Assembly: GCA_046760505.1 (NCBI GenBank)
Contig: JBHIEG010000046.1
Span: forward strand, 1-9,867
Length of the DNA: 9,867 nt
Reading direction: 5' to 3'
Source of the DNA: CAYFZR01 sp046760505 [NCBI: Candidatus Hydrothermarchaeota archaeon]
GTDB taxonomy: Archaea; CAYFZR01
Notes under the pieces: generated by a model
Seen by the model: the letters and a program-made list of their open reading frames with translations, nothing else
The model's database searches: none
What the model was told of the DNA's origin: nothing
Position numbers and translations under genes: made by a program
In this document: one piece after another, positions 1 through 6,371 of the stretch
Numbering within the stretch: the stretch's first letter is position 1
Layout: every line of letters begins with the position of its first letter

Positions 1-139
1 TAGAAGAGTTATTTGAAACAATCTAAGCTATCCAGAAAGAAGAGAGGAGTGGTTCAGATTCAAAGATGAAAGGCTGGAAAAGCGCGTCAGGGAGTGGCTA
101 GAAGAAAAAGAAATAGAACTTGCCTGGCCTCTAACTTAA
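1..139 (+). pseudogene. 3' remnant of a UPF0158 family gene, cut by the window start
   Basis: The frame ending in TAA at 137-139 encodes the family's C-terminal end: Ser-Tyr-Pro, an acidic/basic stretch, then EEWFRFKDERLEKRVREWLEE. From base 26 to 121 it matches the full-length UPF0158 gene at 4545-4973 with about 8 differences in 96 bases. Upstream of base 26 the frame meets TGA at 14-16. The upstream bases look like the same gene with about 4 bases lost (the TTTGAAACA...AGCTATCC stretch), which suggests a frameshift. The tail differs from the full copy by ending in Ala-Trp-Pro-Leu-Thr. The gene probably no longer makes a full protein, although its 5' part lies outside the window. UPF0158 has no assigned function. 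Confidence 0.7.
26..121 (+). repeat. Direct repeat copy 1 (UPF0158 3' end)
   Basis: These 96 bases align without gaps to 4872-4967 with about 8 mismatches, including an unbroken identical tract of 51 bases (47-97 and 4893-4943). The two copies are in the same orientation, about 4.8 kb apart. They bracket the pRiA4b ORF-3, nucleotidyltransferase-HEPN and ATPase genes, so homologous recombination between them could delete or duplicate that block. Confidence 0.85.
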
Positions 140-165
140 ATTCCATTTTGAAGAAACTCAAATTA

Positions 166-1452
166 CTACTCATCCTCCATATAAGGATATTGCTCCGGAG
201 CTTCTCCTTTGCTTTCAACAACCTTTGGTTTGGAGGGTTTGGGGTATTCTTTCTTAATTTCCACTAATCTTACCTCGAAATCCCATTCATCACCAAAGTC
301 AAAAAGATAGAGAAATTGCTCTCCCACTGATAGTTCCATCTCACCGATGCGAATCTCATCAACATAAGGGCCTTCTTCACATCCTAGAGCGTAAATTGCA
401 TCGTAGGACCAGGGTTCTCCATCCATGAAGAATGCGTATAGGTGGTCAAAATCAAAATGAAATGCATCCTGGATGGCTACATGCAGATCCTCAAGGGTGC
501 ATTCACCGGAGATAGCGATTTTGCGCCAAATACCTTTGCCCACAGAGACCTTGAAAATAAAGGTTCCCCTGCTAAGTTTTCTTGGTTTTCTGGACAAGGT
601 TTTCTGAAGTTCTCCTTCTTGGAAAAAGTCAGTAAAAGCCTTAAAGAAAGGTACATAACGCTTCTCATTTTGCTGATTGAGCTCTAAACCGGGGAAGGAA
701 AGGATCTTTCCTTCAATCTTCTGACGAAAAGACAGATTCCATTTTTCCAAGGGCCTTTCTTTGCACAAGATAGGCGCAAGGGTAACTCCTAGAAGAGAGG
801 GAGTTAAGGAAGATATAGGAAAGTACTTTTTTAACTGAAACTCCTTATATAACTTTTCGTCGCGGGTCAGCTTAAAAAAACCAAAGAAGGATAGATAAAG
901 CATAAAAAAATCATCAAACATAGGAAAGGTAGGGAATTCCCTTTCGTCTAATTCTTTTGGAGAAATAGTTTCTCCGGGGTTCCTTTTGGCTATAAATTTC
1001 AGAACACTTGTTACTCGCCAGATAATGTATTCAACTCGAACTCTTACTCCTAATTTATTCCAATCACAATCAACCCAAAAAGTCTCCAATAGAAAAAAGT
1101 ACTTCTCTGGAGGAGTTAGGTGTAGATACTCTTTTATTCTATCTATTTTTTGCATTTTTATTTTTTGGGACCCTTCAAAAACTTTTTTAAAGAGTTTACC
1201 ATAAAAAACCAGGTAGTAAAAAAGGTGAAGAAGAGGATAAAGCTCTTGACCTGTTCGGGGAGTATTTTCCTTGTTTGGCTTGCTCATCAAGTGATTGATA
1301 TGATAAACTACCTTGGGAGGAAGAAACTGCTTTTTCTTGGTAAGGTAAGGTTGATTTTCTGCCAAATAACTAACAAATGTGTCAAAATCCTTTACCAAGG
1401 GGACAGGATCAGTTTCATTTATGACCAGTCTTATTTTTCTTCCTTTAGCCAC
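166..1452 (-). CDS. Plasmid pRiA4b ORF-3 family protein
   Basis: This 428-residue protein has the hallmarks of the pRiA4b ORF-3-like fold in its C-terminal third: a beta-strand start at about residue 297 (TFIFKVSVGKGIWRKIAI), a helix (TLEDLHVAIQDAFHFD), then the paired YLFDFGDEWDFEVRL segment at 382-396. The biochemical role of the family is unknown; it is often found in plasmids and islands. Residues about 24-230 form a second, mostly helical domain. It is recognisably homologous to residues 410-635 of the 646-residue protein at 7119-9059, with matching T-F-x-x-Y, Thr-x-Lys, Pro-x-Lys and EKxFxLL...WVxxxDW positions. The start is GTG at 1450-1452, preceded by a weak GAGAAG ribosome site. The protein ends in an acidic tail. 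It converges with the UPF0158 remnant, with 26 bases between them and no visible terminator. Family assignment is firm; function is not. Confidence 0.85.
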   Translation of the reverse strand: MAKGRKIRLVINETDPVPLVKDFDTFVSYLAENQPYLTKKKQFLPPKVVYHINHLMSKPNKENTPRTGQELYPLLHLFYYLVFYGKLFKKVFEGSQKIKMQKIDRIKEYLHLTPPEKYFFLLETFWVDCDWNKLGVRVRVEYIIWRVTSVLKFIAKRNPGETISPKELDEREFPTFPMFDDFFMLYLSFFGFFKLTRDEKLYKEFQLKKYFPISSLTPSLLGVTLAPILCKERPLEKWNLSFRQKIEGKILSFPGLELNQQNEKRYVPFFKAFTDFFQEGELQKTLSRKPRKLSRGTFIFKVSVGKGIWRKIAISGECTLEDLHVAIQDAFHFDFDHLYAFFMDGEPWSYDAIYALGCEEGPYVDEIRIGEMELSVGEQFLYLFDFGDEWDFEVRLVEIKKEYPKPSKPKVVESKGEAPEQYPYMEDE

Positions 1453-1488
1453 AATCTTCTCAGCCTTAGCGTGATTTCTTTAGTATAT

Positions 1489-1516
1489 ATTTTATCACAT
1501 AATAAATATAAAACAA
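1489..1516 (-). promoter_or_regulatory. Possible sigma70 promoter for the pRiA4b ORF-3 gene
   Basis: On the minus strand a TTGTTT box (1511-1516) and a TAAAAT box (1489-1494) are separated by 16 bases. They lie about 37 bases ahead of the GTG start. The surroundings are very AT-rich, so a chance match is possible. Confidence 0.35.
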
Positions 1517-1676
1517 GTAAGGCAACGGGAGGAAAATATTCCTCTCAACGCCCTCTTCAAGATCTACTCCTTAGATGATGGCTGAACTGAGGTATCACTG
1601 AATAGATGAGAAACACAATAAAATCTCCTGATGTTTCAAGAAATCACCTGTAAACTTCCAGAATAGGGTAGAATCT

Positions 1677-1705
1677 TTGCCTGATTGGGCATTTTTTGGT
1701 AGAAT
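1677..1705 (+). promoter_or_regulatory. Sigma70-like promoter for the nucleotidyltransferase-HEPN gene
   Basis: TTGCCT (1677-1682) and TAGAAT (1700-1705) are 17 bases apart. Transcription from here would begin about base 1711-1713, only 4-6 bases before the ATG at 1717. The transcript would then be nearly leaderless unless translation begins at the later ATG at 1756. Confidence 0.5.
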
Positions 1706-1716
1706 AATCCCGGATA

Positions 1717-2490
1717 ATGGATTCTGGAGAAAAAAAATTCCCTTTTGCCCAAGCTATGGTACCTGAGAAAATAGCCAAAAAAGTAGAAGAGATTCTGCAG
1801 GCTCTCAAGACTGAATTTAAGAATAATTTCCTGGCCCTTATTCTCTATGGGTCTTGGGCAAAAGGAAAAGTAAGGCAGGATTCAGACATCGACCTTCTTG
1901 CTATCTTTAAGAAGAGAGTTGATAAAGATGTGGCCAAGAGAATGAACGAAATATCTTCAGAGATGGAAGTCCGGTACCAAAGGAGCGTGACCCTCCTTCC
2001 TGTCAAGGCAGGTGATTTCAAGATGGAGAAGCTTCCCCTGTTTACCGCGGCAAAGAGAGAAGGAATCATTGTTTTTGGAAGTATCGATCTTAAAGAGAGC
2101 CCTGAGCGTCCCGAGGTGAAGTATAAGGATTTCTTCAAAAAATCTCTGGAATTTGAAAACCAAAAGGTAGAAATTGCAAAAAGGATGCTTCAAGAGGGAC
2201 TTCCCTCAGGAATCTTTGCTCTTTGTTTCGTGGCCTCAAAGCACCTTCTTCAAGCAGGACTTGCTATGAAAGGGGTGGGTTTTGCCAGCAAGGTAAAGAC
2301 GCTTCTTCCCCTTGTAGAAGAACACTTTGGTTCCAAGGTTGCATCTTCTCTTAAACGGCTTTTTTCATTTTATGTAGAAACGGAGTATCAATTCCAGCTT
2401 CCAGGTAAAGCCGAAGCCACCTTGGCTATAGAAGATGCCAATAGGGTAATTCAAGCACTCAGAAATATGATGCGAGATATTTCTCAATAA
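1717..2490 (+). CDS. Single-chain nucleotidyltransferase-HEPN protein
   Basis: This 257-residue protein joins two domains usually encoded by separate toxin-antitoxin genes. Residues 14-125 form a minimal nucleotidyltransferase with LILYGSWAKG (41-50) and DSDIDLL (55-61), the nucleotide and metal-binding signature in which D57 and D59 are the likely catalytic acids. The usual third carboxylate on the following strand is not obvious, as that strand reads SVTLLPV. Residues about 137-250 are helical and resemble a HEPN domain (FENQKVEIAKRML...GIFALCFVASKHLL...). The RNase-type Arg-x4-6-His motif is not evident, so this may be a substrate-binding HEPN rather than a toxin. Related two-domain proteins transfer nucleotides to RNA or protein targets; the substrate here is unknown. 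Met14 at 1756 is an alternative start. It has its own promoter and is followed by gene debris, so no partner gene is visible. Confidence 0.75.
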   Translation: MDSGEKKFPFAQAMVPEKIAKKVEEILQALKTEFKNNFLALILYGSWAKGKVRQDSDIDLLAIFKKRVDKDVAKRMNEISSEMEVRYQRSVTLLPVKAGDFKMEKLPLFTAAKREGIIVFGSIDLKESPERPEVKYKDFFKKSLEFENQKVEIAKRMLQEGLPSGIFALCFVASKHLLQAGLAMKGVGFASKVKTLLPLVEEHFGSKVASSLKRLFSFYVETEYQFQLPGKAEATLAIEDANRVIQALRNMMRDISQ

Positions 2491-2510
2491 AATAAGTTCT
2501 CTGTGCAGAG

Positions 2511-2735
2511 ATGATCTATTTGGAAAAGGAGTTCCATACGCCGAAAGAGTATAGATCCCTTGAATCACAAAAGACGACTCCATTGATCCAGCAAAATTGC
2601 CCGTCATCAATGCCCCTTGAATTAATTGAATCCGGATTTGAGGAGTTGATAGAGGATAAGAATTTTACCTATAAGAGGCGCAATCAGTTCAAGGAGATAC
2701 TGGAAAAAGCTCACTGGAGGAAGCATAGGGGATGA
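2511..2735 (+). CDS. Short frame of unknown function, probably a gene fragment
   Basis: This 74-residue frame starts at ATG 2511, 20 bases after the nucleotidyltransferase-HEPN gene. I do not recognise it. The second half looks protein-like, helical and charged (MPLELIESGFEELIEDKN, then RRNQFKEILEKAHW), while the first half does not. The stop TGA at 2733-2735 is in the same frame as the UPF0158 remnant that begins right after it, so the two look like pieces of different genes joined near 2735. It is most likely the 3' end of a lost gene rather than a working one; the only ribosome-site-like sequence upstream is the weak GCAGAG just before the ATG. Confidence 0.3.
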   Translation: MIYLEKEFHTPKEYRSLESQKTTPLIQQNCPSSMPLELIESGFEELIEDKNFTYKRRNQFKEILEKAHWRKHRG

Positions 2736-2891
2736 GATGAGTTCTGGATTGCTCTTGATGGCGAGGGCACTTCTCGTAGGTTCGAAGATATGCTTAAACT
2801 GTTCAGAAAGGAGAGAGGAATAGTTTTCAAATTCAAAGAGGGGAGACTCAAAGAACGTGTTATAGAATGGTTGGAGGAGAAAGAGGTGTAG
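2736..2891 (+). pseudogene. Second UPF0158 3' remnant
   Basis: The frame running to TAG at 2889-2891 encodes DEFWIALDGEG, then RRFEDML, FKFKEGRLKERV and IEWLEEKEV. This corresponds to the last third of UPF0158. About 26 of 49 residues match the full protein at 4545-4973, so it comes from a more diverged copy than the remnant at the window start. The N-terminal two thirds are absent, a stop lies immediately upstream in frame, and no start codon serves it. It is a non-functional leftover. Confidence 0.75.
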
Positions 2892-2912
2892 AGCCTAGGA
2901 GAAGATTTGACC

Positions 2913-2950
2913 TATAGATACCCACACCCTTACGGACGTGGGTATCTATA
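2913..2950. repeat. Perfect 13-bp inverted repeat (hairpin)
   Basis: The arms TATAGATACCCAC (2913-2925) and GTGGGTATCTATA (2938-2950) pair without mismatch around a 12-base loop, ACCCTTACGGAC. No run of T follows, so a Rho-independent terminator is unlikely. The hairpin sits exactly between the UPF0158 remnant and the Cas3-like fragment, with TTGAC (2907-2911) just before it. The position and shape would fit the end of an IS200/IS605-type element or a dispersed palindrome left at a junction, but no transposase is present. Confidence 0.7.
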
Positions 2951-2951
2951 T

Positions 2952-3095
2952 AACCAACTGGATATCTCTATTGAAAAAGAACCGATTTACAAAGACAACG
3001 AAGTAAACATATCCAATGCTCTTTTAGATAAGATTCAAGATAAAAAAACTCTTATTGTTCTCAACAATGTGAATAGAACCAGGATTAGGGAATAG
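2952..3095 (+). pseudogene. Fragment resembling the second helicase domain of Cas3
   Basis: The frame ending in TAG at 3093-3095 encodes ISIEKEPIYKDNEVNISNAL, then LLDKIQDKKTLIVLNNVNRT. The last part matches the pattern at the start of the Cas3 second RecA-like domain, where a lysine-rich turn leads into a strand of the form K-x-L-I-V-x-N-x-V-x-R. The frame has no proper start: upstream it runs into the hairpin. It stops soon after the motif. The truncated cas3 at 5091-5813 lacks exactly this part of the protein, so the piece may come from the same or a related gene. The match is short, so the call is tentative. Confidence 0.4.
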
Positions 3096-3160
3096 TCGAG
3101 ATTTATATCTCAATAGAAAAGCTCGTAGTATACATATAAGGGATTTTTCTCTGATTGTAT

Positions 3161-3188
3161 TTGACAAGATATGATTTTTCTATATAAT
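3161..3188 (+). promoter_or_regulatory. Strong sigma70 promoter for the ATPase gene
   Basis: TTGACA (3161-3166) and TATAAT (3183-3188) both match the consensus perfectly, with a 16-base spacer. Transcription would start around 3194-3196, about 14 bases before the ATG at 3209. This is the best promoter in the window. Confidence 0.75.
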
Positions 3189-3208
3189 CGTTTTATAAAA
3201 GAAACGAT
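3187..3208. promoter_or_regulatory. Dyad overlapping the -10 box and start region (possible operator)
   Basis: ATCGTTT (3187-3193) and AAACGAT (3202-3208) form a 7-bp inverted repeat with an 8-base centre. It covers the end of the -10 box, the likely transcription start and the bases just before the ATG. A repressor could bind here, or the transcript could fold over its own ribosome site. No regulator gene is evident next door. Confidence 0.4.
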
Positions 3209-4501
3209 ATGGAAAACTTAAGATATCTTATAAGCGAGTGGTTGGAGAGTAATTTACCCTCTCTTGTGGAGCGTAGTGTTGAGATAGAAGGAATTCCAGG
3301 GGATGTTGTCTTTGTCATCACTGGTGTCAGACGCTCCGGGAAAACCTATCTTCTTTATGAAATGGCTAAAAAATTAGGGAAAGATATTCCCCGCCAGAAT
3401 GTAGTTTACGTAAACTTCGAAGACGACAGACTCTATCCGTTAAAAGGAAATGAATTAAAAACACTTCCTGATGTCTATTTTGAGTATTTTCCCCCTGATG
3501 AAAATCATCCTCTATGGTTTCTACTAGATGAAATCCAGAATATACCAAACTGGGAAAGAAGTATAAGGACATTTGTTGACCGAAAGATTGCGAGAGTTGT
3601 TATAACAGGCTCTAGTTCGAAACTCTTATCAGGAGAAATAGCAACTTCCCTTCGAGGCAGAACATTCACCAAAACACTCTTTCCTCTTGGCTTCAAAGAA
3701 TTTCTGAAGTTTAAAGAATTTAAGATAAACACTCCGGAGTTCTTTCTCTATAGTCCTAAAAAGCCTAAAATACTTAATCTTTTTAATGAATTTCTGGAAT
3801 ACGGCGGTTTCCCTCAAGTCGTCTTATCCAAAAAGAAAGAAGGGCTCTTGCGGGAATATTATCGTGCCATATTCTACCGCGATATCGTTGAGAGATTTAA
3901 CATAAGAAATCTTTCTCTTTTCGAAAATTTTCTTAAACTTCTCATTCAGCAAAATGCTTCTCTTTTTAGTCTTGGTAAGGCAAATAATTTTCTCAAAACA
4001 CTGGGGTTTAGACTTGCAAAATCAACCCTCGCTGATTACCTATTCTATGCCTATTCTGCCTTTCTCCTCTTCGAAGTTTCCTTCTTCTCTTACAGCATAA
4101 AAGACAGACTTCAGTATCCAAGAAAGATATATGCTATAGACACCGGACTTGTGAATGCCTTAACCTTTAAGTATTCCCACAACTTTGGGAGAATGCTTGA
4201 GAACGCCATATTTCTTGAGCTATTGCGCAGAGAAAAGGAAGTCTATTATTGGAAGGCAAAGAACGGTTACGAGGTGGACTTCGTCATAATGGAGGATTTA
4301 AAAGTAAAAGAGCTTGTGCAGGTTGTATGGGATATTTCCGATAAAAAGAGCTTGAGGCGTGAAGAGCGAGCATTACTTAAAGCTATGGAAGAGTTTAAAC
4401 TTCGCAAAGGATTGATATTGACCAAGGATTACAACACAAGAAAAGAAGTTAAAAATAAGGAAATTCTGTATAAGCCAGCCTGGTTATGGATGCTTGAATA
4501 A
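3209..4501 (+). CDS. AAA-family ATPase with DUF4143 C-terminal domain
   Basis: This 430-residue protein has the full layout of the AAA_14/DUF4143 group. The Walker A motif is GVRRSGKT (39-46), the Walker B is WFLLDEIQN (103-111), a sensor-like TGSSS lies at 133-137 and an SLRGR arginine motif at 147-151. The second half carries the DUF4143 signatures: YGGFPQVV (198-205), AIDTGLVNA (309-317), ENAIFLELLRR (331-341) and EVDFVI (355-360). The last of these resembles a PD-(D/E)XK-like nuclease core. Length is normal for the family. These proteins are common in bacteria and archaea and often sit in defence or mobile regions, but their function is not established. The start follows a consensus promoter with a weak ribosome site (AAAGAAA). 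A UPF0158 gene follows 43 bases later, probably on the same transcript. Confidence 0.9.
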   Translation: MENLRYLISEWLESNLPSLVERSVEIEGIPGDVVFVITGVRRSGKTYLLYEMAKKLGKDIPRQNVVYVNFEDDRLYPLKGNELKTLPDVYFEYFPPDENHPLWFLLDEIQNIPNWERSIRTFVDRKIARVVITGSSSKLLSGEIATSLRGRTFTKTLFPLGFKEFLKFKEFKINTPEFFLYSPKKPKILNLFNEFLEYGGFPQVVLSKKKEGLLREYYRAIFYRDIVERFNIRNLSLFENFLKLLIQQNASLFSLGKANNFLKTLGFRLAKSTLADYLFYAYSAFLLFEVSFFSYSIKDRLQYPRKIYAIDTGLVNALTFKYSHNFGRMLENAIFLELLRREKEVYYWKAKNGYEVDFVIMEDLKVKELVQVVWDISDKKSLRREERALLKAMEEFKLRKGLILTKDYNTRKEVKNKEILYKPAWLWMLE

Positions 4502-4544
4502 TTGGAAATGGATTTATGACTACTCTTTCCCAGGAAAGTAAAAA

Positions 4545-4973
4545 ATGCGAAAAGTAAAAGCTAATTTAAGTGAGCTAATGGATGCCTTTGACGATTGCCG
4601 TATTGGAGATGAGTTCTATCTGGATGTAAAGACTGGCGAGCTCTTGCGTGTTTCAGATGAATTTATGGAAACAGATGAGACTGAAAAGATTTATGAGAGA
4701 TTGGACAGTGAGCCTGAGAGATATTTGAGCATCCCTACAGAGGGCTCCCGAGAAGGCTATCAGGATATGGTCGCCTTTACTGAATCCTTAGAAGATGAGA
4801 ATTTGAAAGAGAAACTCTGGATTGCTCTTGATGGAAAGGGTGCCTTCCGCAGGTTCAAAGATGTGCTTTTGAGCTATCCAGAAAAGAGAGAAGAGTGGTT
4901 CAGATTCAAAGATGAAAGGCTGGAAAAGCGCGTCAGGGAGTGGTTGGAGGAAAACGAGATAGAACTTATATAA
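4545..4973 (+). CDS. UPF0158 family protein, full length
   Basis: This 142-residue acidic protein is of the usual length for the family. The N-terminal part (about 1-60) holds LSELMDAFD...EFYLDVKTGELL, a strand-turn-strand region. The C-terminal part (about 105-140) holds LWIALDGKGAFRRFKDVL followed by EEWFRFKDERLEKRVREWLEE. The start ATG follows an AGGA ribosome site. It lies 43 bases after the ATPase and probably shares its transcript. The function of UPF0158 proteins is unknown; they are frequent near toxin-antitoxin and other accessory genes. Two other partial copies lie at 1-139 and 2736-2891. Confidence 0.85.
   Translation: MRKVKANLSELMDAFDDCRIGDEFYLDVKTGELLRVSDEFMETDETEKIYERLDSEPERYLSIPTEGSREGYQDMVAFTESLEDENLKEKLWIALDGKGAFRRFKDVLLSYPEKREEWFRFKDERLEKRVREWLEENEIELI
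4872..4967 (+). repeat. Direct repeat copy 2 (UPF0158 3' end)
   Basis: This is the partner of the repeat at 26-121: about 92% identical, with a 51-base exact tract at 4893-4943. Here it lies inside an intact gene, so the left copy is the degenerate one. Confidence 0.85.
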
Positions 4974-4974
4974 G

Positions 4975-5094
4975 ACCGAGAGAAAAGATTTTTTGCTTTC
5001 CTTTTTGGTGTTGATAAAATTGGAGGAGACCTTTTTATTGAGGATTGTCATATCATGTAATTGGAAAGAGATTATTGAGGAAATAAAGAAATGA
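4975..5094 (+). other. Possible remnant of a gene preceding cas3
   Basis: No intact gene fits here, but two short frames look protein-like. One encodes FFAFLFGVDKIGGDLFIEDC up to a TAA at 5058-5060. A second, shifted by one base, encodes NWKEIIEEIKK and ends with a TGA at 5092-5094 that overlaps the cas3 ATG as ATGA. Such overlaps are usual between cas genes, so this may be the frameshifted tail of an upstream cas gene. I do not recognise which one, and chance is possible. Confidence 0.2.
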
Positions 5095-5813
5095 ATATTA
5101 ATGATTTCTACAAAAGCTATTTGAGTATTACTATTCCTCACATGCATCAGATTAAGATGTGGGAAAAAGTCAAAAAAGGAAAATATCCTATTCTCTTAAA
5201 AGCTCCAACAGGTTCAGGGAAGACCGAGGCACCCCTTGCCCTTTTTTCTTTCACAGTTTGTGAAAAACAGATTTCACATTGCATCACGATTTGTGTTTTG
5301 CCAACGGTGGTTCTGGTAAAATGAGACAGGGGAGAGAATAAAAAAATGATTCAAGCATTAAAGGAGTTAGGGGAATACAAATTAAAAAGAGAAAACAGAG
5401 ACGCATCTGACATTCTTTCTATTCTTGTACAAAACCCAAATCAAACTAAGCGGTATCCACTTGTTTTTGTTCCTGTATTTAACTTAAAAGAGAATAAATT
5501 ATCTTACAGCCATATTTTATTAGAAGAAACTGACAAAGAAAAATCCATAAGGTATTTATATCGTAGAGCATCATCGCAAGGACCGAATTACACACCAACT
5601 TGCATAACAGGAGAAGATTTTCAAAGAAGGAGAAAATTTCTGGAGATCCGTAGCAATTTCTACCAATATGTAATTTCAGTATTATTATCAAAGGCAAAAG
5701 AGAATTTACCACCAGAGATTTCAGGGATTAGGTTTATTTCTAAAACTCAATTAGAAGAATTTTACGACTACGAGACAGGATTTAAGGTTAACTCGGAAAC
5801 CTTAATATGGTAA
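5091..5813 (+). pseudogene. cas3: cas3 helicase with internal deletion and in-frame stop
   Basis: Two pieces of a Cas3 helicase lie in one reading frame. The first (5091-5321) encodes HMHQIKMWEKVKKG, the Walker A motif APTGSGKT (residues 38-45) and motif Ia VLPTVVLV. A TGA at 5322-5324 ends it. The frame then continues DRGENKKMIQALKELGEY and on to the typical Cas3 C-terminal end, with RSNFYQYVISV, ISGIRFISK and FYDYETGF, stopping at 5813. The DEAH box, the second RecA domain and the QxxGRxxR motif are all missing, probably a few hundred residues. The residues just after the stop resemble what normally follows motif VI, so the loss looks like a precise internal deletion. There is no HD nuclease domain at the N-terminus, so the parent may have been a helicase-only Cas3. 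It cannot act as a DNA-degrading helicase. The C-terminal stretch abuts cas4 (TAA then ATG), which keeps the operon arrangement. Confidence 0.7.
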
Positions 5814-6308
5814 ATGCAAAAAATCACTGGCACTCTAATTTGGTATTACTACATCTGTCCAAGGGAAGTCTGGCTTATGGCTCATGAGTTAAACCCTAAC
5901 CAAGAAGATTCTTTCTTGGAGATAGGTCGGCTTCTCGGAGAAGATGCTTACAAAAGAGAGAAAAAAGAGACTATTGTAGGTAATATGAAGATTGACCTGA
6001 CGAAAAGAGGAAACGGGGAGACCGTTATCGGGGAAATTAAAAAGTCCTCTCCCTTTGAGAATTCTGCCAGAATGCAGCTTGCTTTCTATCTATATAGACT
6101 TAAGCGACGAGGAGTCAAGGCCAAGGGTGAGCTTCTTATCCCCAAAAAGAGGAAAAGAATTTCAGTTGAACTAACCGAAAAAATAGATTCAGAACTCAAA
6201 AGAGCCTTTTCAGATATTAAGAGAATTACGGAACAGCCCAGCTCTCCTGAACCGGTAAAAATCAGATTTTGCACATGGTGCGCCTACAAAGAATTTTGTT
6301 GGGTATAG
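5814..6308 (+). CDS. cas4: CRISPR-associated Cas4 nuclease
   Basis: This 164-residue protein is a complete small Cas4, the RecB-like exonuclease with an iron-sulfur cluster that trims and selects prespacers for Cas1-Cas2. The four cluster cysteines are present: C15 in YYICPREVW, and C153, C156 and C162 in RFCTWCAYKEFCWV. The nuclease core shows D61 (KIDL), E74 and K76 in GEIKKS, and the QLAFYLYRLK helix (Q88) of motif III. The ATG directly follows the TAA of the broken cas3, so translation is probably coupled. It appears intact even though cas3 is not. The next gene is a PIN-domain toxin rather than cas1, and a second, decayed cas4 tail appears at 7021-7104. Confidence 0.9.
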   Translation: MQKITGTLIWYYYICPREVWLMAHELNPNQEDSFLEIGRLLGEDAYKREKKETIVGNMKIDLTKRGNGETVIGEIKKSSPFENSARMQLAFYLYRLKRRGVKAKGELLIPKKRKRISVELTEKIDSELKRAFSDIKRITEQPSSPEPVKIRFCTWCAYKEFCWV

Positions 6309-6371
6309 AGGAGTTTAATGTACGGACGGAACCAAGGAAAGATGAAAAACTTAGCAGAATAGAGACAGAAA

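Noticed and set aside
1150-1578. 142-residue open frame on the plus strand, antisense to the pRiA4b ORF-3 gene
   Set aside because: The real gene on the minus strand has clear family motifs. This frame is its complement plus AT-rich upstream sequence, with no plausible ribosome site or domain.
4975-5090. Promoter for the cas3-cas4 operon (TTGATA, TTGAGG or TTGTCA with nearby AT-rich boxes)
   Set aside because: Several partial boxes exist, but none has a good -10 at 16-18 bases, so none can be preferred.
4788-5147. 119-residue open frame on the minus strand
   Set aside because: It lies across the UPF0158 gene, the gap and the cas3 start on the opposite strand. The protein is low-complexity (Phe/Ile/Ser-rich) and has no recognisable motif; it is a shadow of the coding strand.
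6319-6361. Short frame after cas4 starting with ATGTACGG behind an AGGAG site, resembling the AGGAG...ATGTA start of the 646-residue gene
   Set aside because: Only 14 codons. The likeness to the start of the 7119 gene is limited to a ribosome site and Met-Tyr, too little to claim a truncated copy.
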